Positions 5,360 through 7,235 of a stretch of 7,235 bases of DNA are shown in pieces. Both the position numbers and the translations under genes were made by a program. The first letter of the stretch is position 1. Each line of letters begins with the position of its first letter. Under the pieces are notes generated by a model. The model was not told where the DNA came from. It saw only the letters and a program-made list of their open reading frames with translations, and searched no databases. The stretch comes from Legionella sp. (GTDB taxonomy: Bacteria > Pseudomonadota > Gammaproteobacteria > Legionellales > Legionellaceae): positions 1 through 7,235 of the forward strand of contig DNVL01000192.1 in the NCBI GenBank assembly GCA_003507515.1. The letters run 5' to 3'.

Positions 5360-7235
5360 ATGGCTGACTTAAACCTTTACAGAAACATTGGTATTTTCGC
5401 CCACGTAGATGCCGGAAAAACCACCACTACCGAGCGTATTCTTAAGCTCACCGATAGCATTCATAAAATCGGTGAAGTACATGACGGTGAGTCAACAACC
5501 GATTTTATGGTACAAGAAGCTGAACGTGGTATTACCATTCAGTCAGCAGCGGTCACTTGTTACTGGAAAGGAACACGTTTCAACATCATTGATACCCCAG
5601 GACACGTTGATTTCACCGTAGAAGTGTATCGTTCACTGAAGGTGCTCGATGGCGGTATTGGTGTATTTTGTGGTTCTGGCGGTGTTGAGCCTCAGTCAGA
5701 AACCAACTGGCGCTATGCGAATGATTCAAAAGTATCTCGTTTGATTTTTGTAAACAAACTCGACCGTATTGGTGCTGACTTCTTGAAAGTAACCGACCAG
5801 GTGAAAAAAATATTGGGCGCTCACCCATTGATCATGACCTTGCCCATTGGCATTGAAGACGATTTCGTCGGTGTTGTCGATTTGTTGAGCCGTAAAGCGT
5901 ATATTTGGGACGAAACAGGCCAACCAGAAAACTACACAATAACGGACGTGCCAGCCGACATGCTGGATGATGTTGAAATGTACCGGGCGCAATTAATTGA
6001 AACAGCTGTTGAGATGGATGATGATTTATTGATGGCTTTTTTGGAAGGTGAGCAGCCTTCACTAGAAGACATTAAGCGCTGTATTCGTAAAGGCACGCTG
6101 GAATTAGCCTTTTTCCCAACGTATTGCGGTTCGGCTTTTAAAAACAAAGGTATGCAATTATTATTGGACGCTGTGATTGAATATCTGCCTGCGCCCCACG
6201 AAGTGAATCCGCAACCGTTGACCGATGCTGAAGGCAAGCCAAACGGTCAATTTGCTATCGTTTCTGCCGATGAGCCATTCCGTGCGTTGGCATTCAAGAT
6301 CATGGATGACCGTTTTGGTGCGCTCACATTCGTACGTGTATATTCAGGAAGACTGAATAAAGGGGATACCATCCTTAATTCGTTTACCGGTAAATCTGAG
6401 CGTGTTGGCCGTATGGTTGAAATGCAGGCGAATGAACGCAATGAATTGAGCCATGCTGAAGCAGGCGACATTATTGCAATTGTTGGCATGAAAAACGTTC
6501 GAACCGGTCACACCCTTTGCGATCCAAAACACGAATGCACATTGGAAGCCATGGTTTTCCCTGAGCCTGTGATCTCTATTTCGGTCACGCCAAAGGATAA
6601 AAGCTCAACCGAAAAAATGAGCATTGCCATCGGTAAAATGGTGGCAGAAGATCCAACGTTTCGTGTTGAAACGGATGTGGATTCAGGTGAAACCATTCTG
6701 CGCGGCATGGGTGAATTGCACCTTGATATTAAAGTCGATATTCTGAGGCGTACTTACGGCGTTGATTTGGTCGTGGGGCAACCACAGGTTGCATACCGTG
6801 AAACCATCACCAAATCAATTGAAGACACCTACACCCACAAGAAACAATCCGGTGGTTCTGGTCAGTATGGTCGGATTGACTACACCATTACACCAGGCGA
6901 GCCAGGTACTGGATTTATCTTTACCACTTCTTGTGTGGGTGGTAGCGTTCCGAAAGAGTTCCACCCAGCCATTGAGAAAGGTTTCCGCTCAATGATGAGC
7001 ACGGGCACCTTGGCAGGCTTTCCTGTATTGGACGTGGTTATTGACTTGAACGACGGGGCTTTCCATGCCGTTGACTCCTCGGCTATTGCATTCGAAATCG
7101 CAGCTAAAGGCGCTTTCCGTCAATCCATACCCAAAGCGGCCCCACAATTGCTTGAGCCTATCATGAGAGTCGATGTGTACAGTCCAGAAGATCATGTGGG
7201 TGATGTGATTGGTGACTTGAACCGTCGCCGCGGCA
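5360..7235 (+). CDS. fusA: Elongation factor G, second-type paralogue (C-terminus cut by window edge)
   Basis: A ribosomal translocase GTPase of the EF-G family; 625 residues are visible of about 695-700 expected. GTPase motifs are complete: G1 AHVDAGKT (14-21), G2 RGITI (56-60), G3 DTPGH (78-82), G4 NKLD (132-135) and G5 GSA (257-259). Domain II follows (about 297-395), then domain III (about 400-480, with [15 protein letters not shown]) and domain IV (from about 485, [12 protein letters not shown], and [20 protein letters not shown] near 568). Domain V is entered ([20 protein letters not shown]) before the edge. The N-terminus [20 protein letters not shown] and [19 protein letters not shown] match the shorter-start EF-G 2 (fusA2) subfamily rather than canonical EF-G of the str operon; no rpsL, rpsG or tuf is nearby. 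ATG 5360 has a weak GAGA ribosome site and its own promoter. A canonical fusA presumably exists elsewhere in the genome. Confidence 0.95.
   Translation, partial: MADLNLYRNIGIFAHVDAGKTTTTERILKLTDSIHKIGEVHDGESTTDFMVQEAERGITIQSAAVTCYWKGTRFNIIDTPGHVDFTVEVYRSLKVLDGGIGVFCGSGGVEPQSETNWRYANDSKVSRLIFVNKLDRIGADFLKVTDQVKKILGAHPLIMTLPIGIEDDFVGVVDLLSRKAYIWDETGQPENYTITDVPADMLDDVEMYRAQLIETAVEMDDDLLMAFLEGEQPSLEDIKRCIRKGTLELAFFPTYCGSAFKNKGMQLLLDAVIEYLPAPHEVNPQPLTDAEGKPNGQFAIVSADEPFRALAFKIMDDRFGALTFVRVYSGRLNKGDTILNSFTGKSERVGRMVEMQANERNELSHAEAGDIIAIVGMKNVRTGHTLCDPKHECTLEAMVFPEPVISISVTPKDKSSTEKMSIAIGKMVAEDPTFRVETDVDSGETILRGMGELHLDIKVDILRRTYGVDLVVGQPQVAYRETITKSIEDTYTHKKQSGGSGQYGRIDYTITPGEPGTGFIFTTSCVGGSVPKEFHPAIEKGFRSMMSTGTLAGFPVLDVVIDLNDGAFHAVDSSAIAFEIAAKGAFRQSIPKAAPQLLEPIMRVDVYSPEDHVGDVIGDLNRRRG

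Overview
The window reads as chromosomal DNA of a gammaproteobacterium of low-to-moderate G+C. The evidence is the leftward cluster rpmH-rnpA-yidD-yidC, a YidC most like gammaproteobacterial versions, and an EF-G of the second (fusA2-type) subfamily found in many gammaproteobacteria. A Legionellales/Coxiella-like, host-associated lineage would fit the mix of core genes and a large unrecognised helical protein, but that is inference. No mobile element, CRISPR array, tRNA or rRNA was seen.

Layout. Positions 1-2359 (minus strand) hold yidC (its last residues lie off the left edge), yidD, rnpA and rpmH. They form one tightly packed operon: yidC and yidD share one base, yidD and rnpA overlap by 34 bases, and rnpA starts one base after the rpmH stop. 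A near-consensus sigma-70 promoter (TTGACA, 17-base spacer, TATCAT) drives it from 2423 leftwards. Its products serve translation (L34), tRNA maturation (RNase P protein) and membrane protein insertion (YidD, YidC).

Positions 2360-3077 are a 718-base gene-free stretch between divergent genes, with the hallmarks of a replication origin: very AT-rich blocks, a perfect DnaA box (TTATCCACA) and a consensus variant (TTATACACA). Its main feature is a tandem duplication. A unit of about 230 bp occurs twice at a spacing of exactly 326 bases through most of its length (2500-2735 and 2826-3054). Each copy has an AT-rich block, an inverted DnaA-like box (TGTGGTTAA) and a forward DnaA box at identical offsets. 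The copies have diverged, but particular short blocks are unchanged, so the region footprints itself. The gene normally next to rpmH and oriC in gammaproteobacteria, dnaA, is not here.

On the right side everything is on the plus strand. There is a small hotdog-fold acyl-CoA thioesterase (3078-3482), a 485-aa protein of unknown function (3637-5094), a 265-base intergenic stretch rich in potential RNA hairpins and ending in a promoter (5095-5359), and an EF-G paralogue cut by the right edge (5360-7235). Genes on both sides point away from the putative origin, as expected for transcription co-directional with replication forks.
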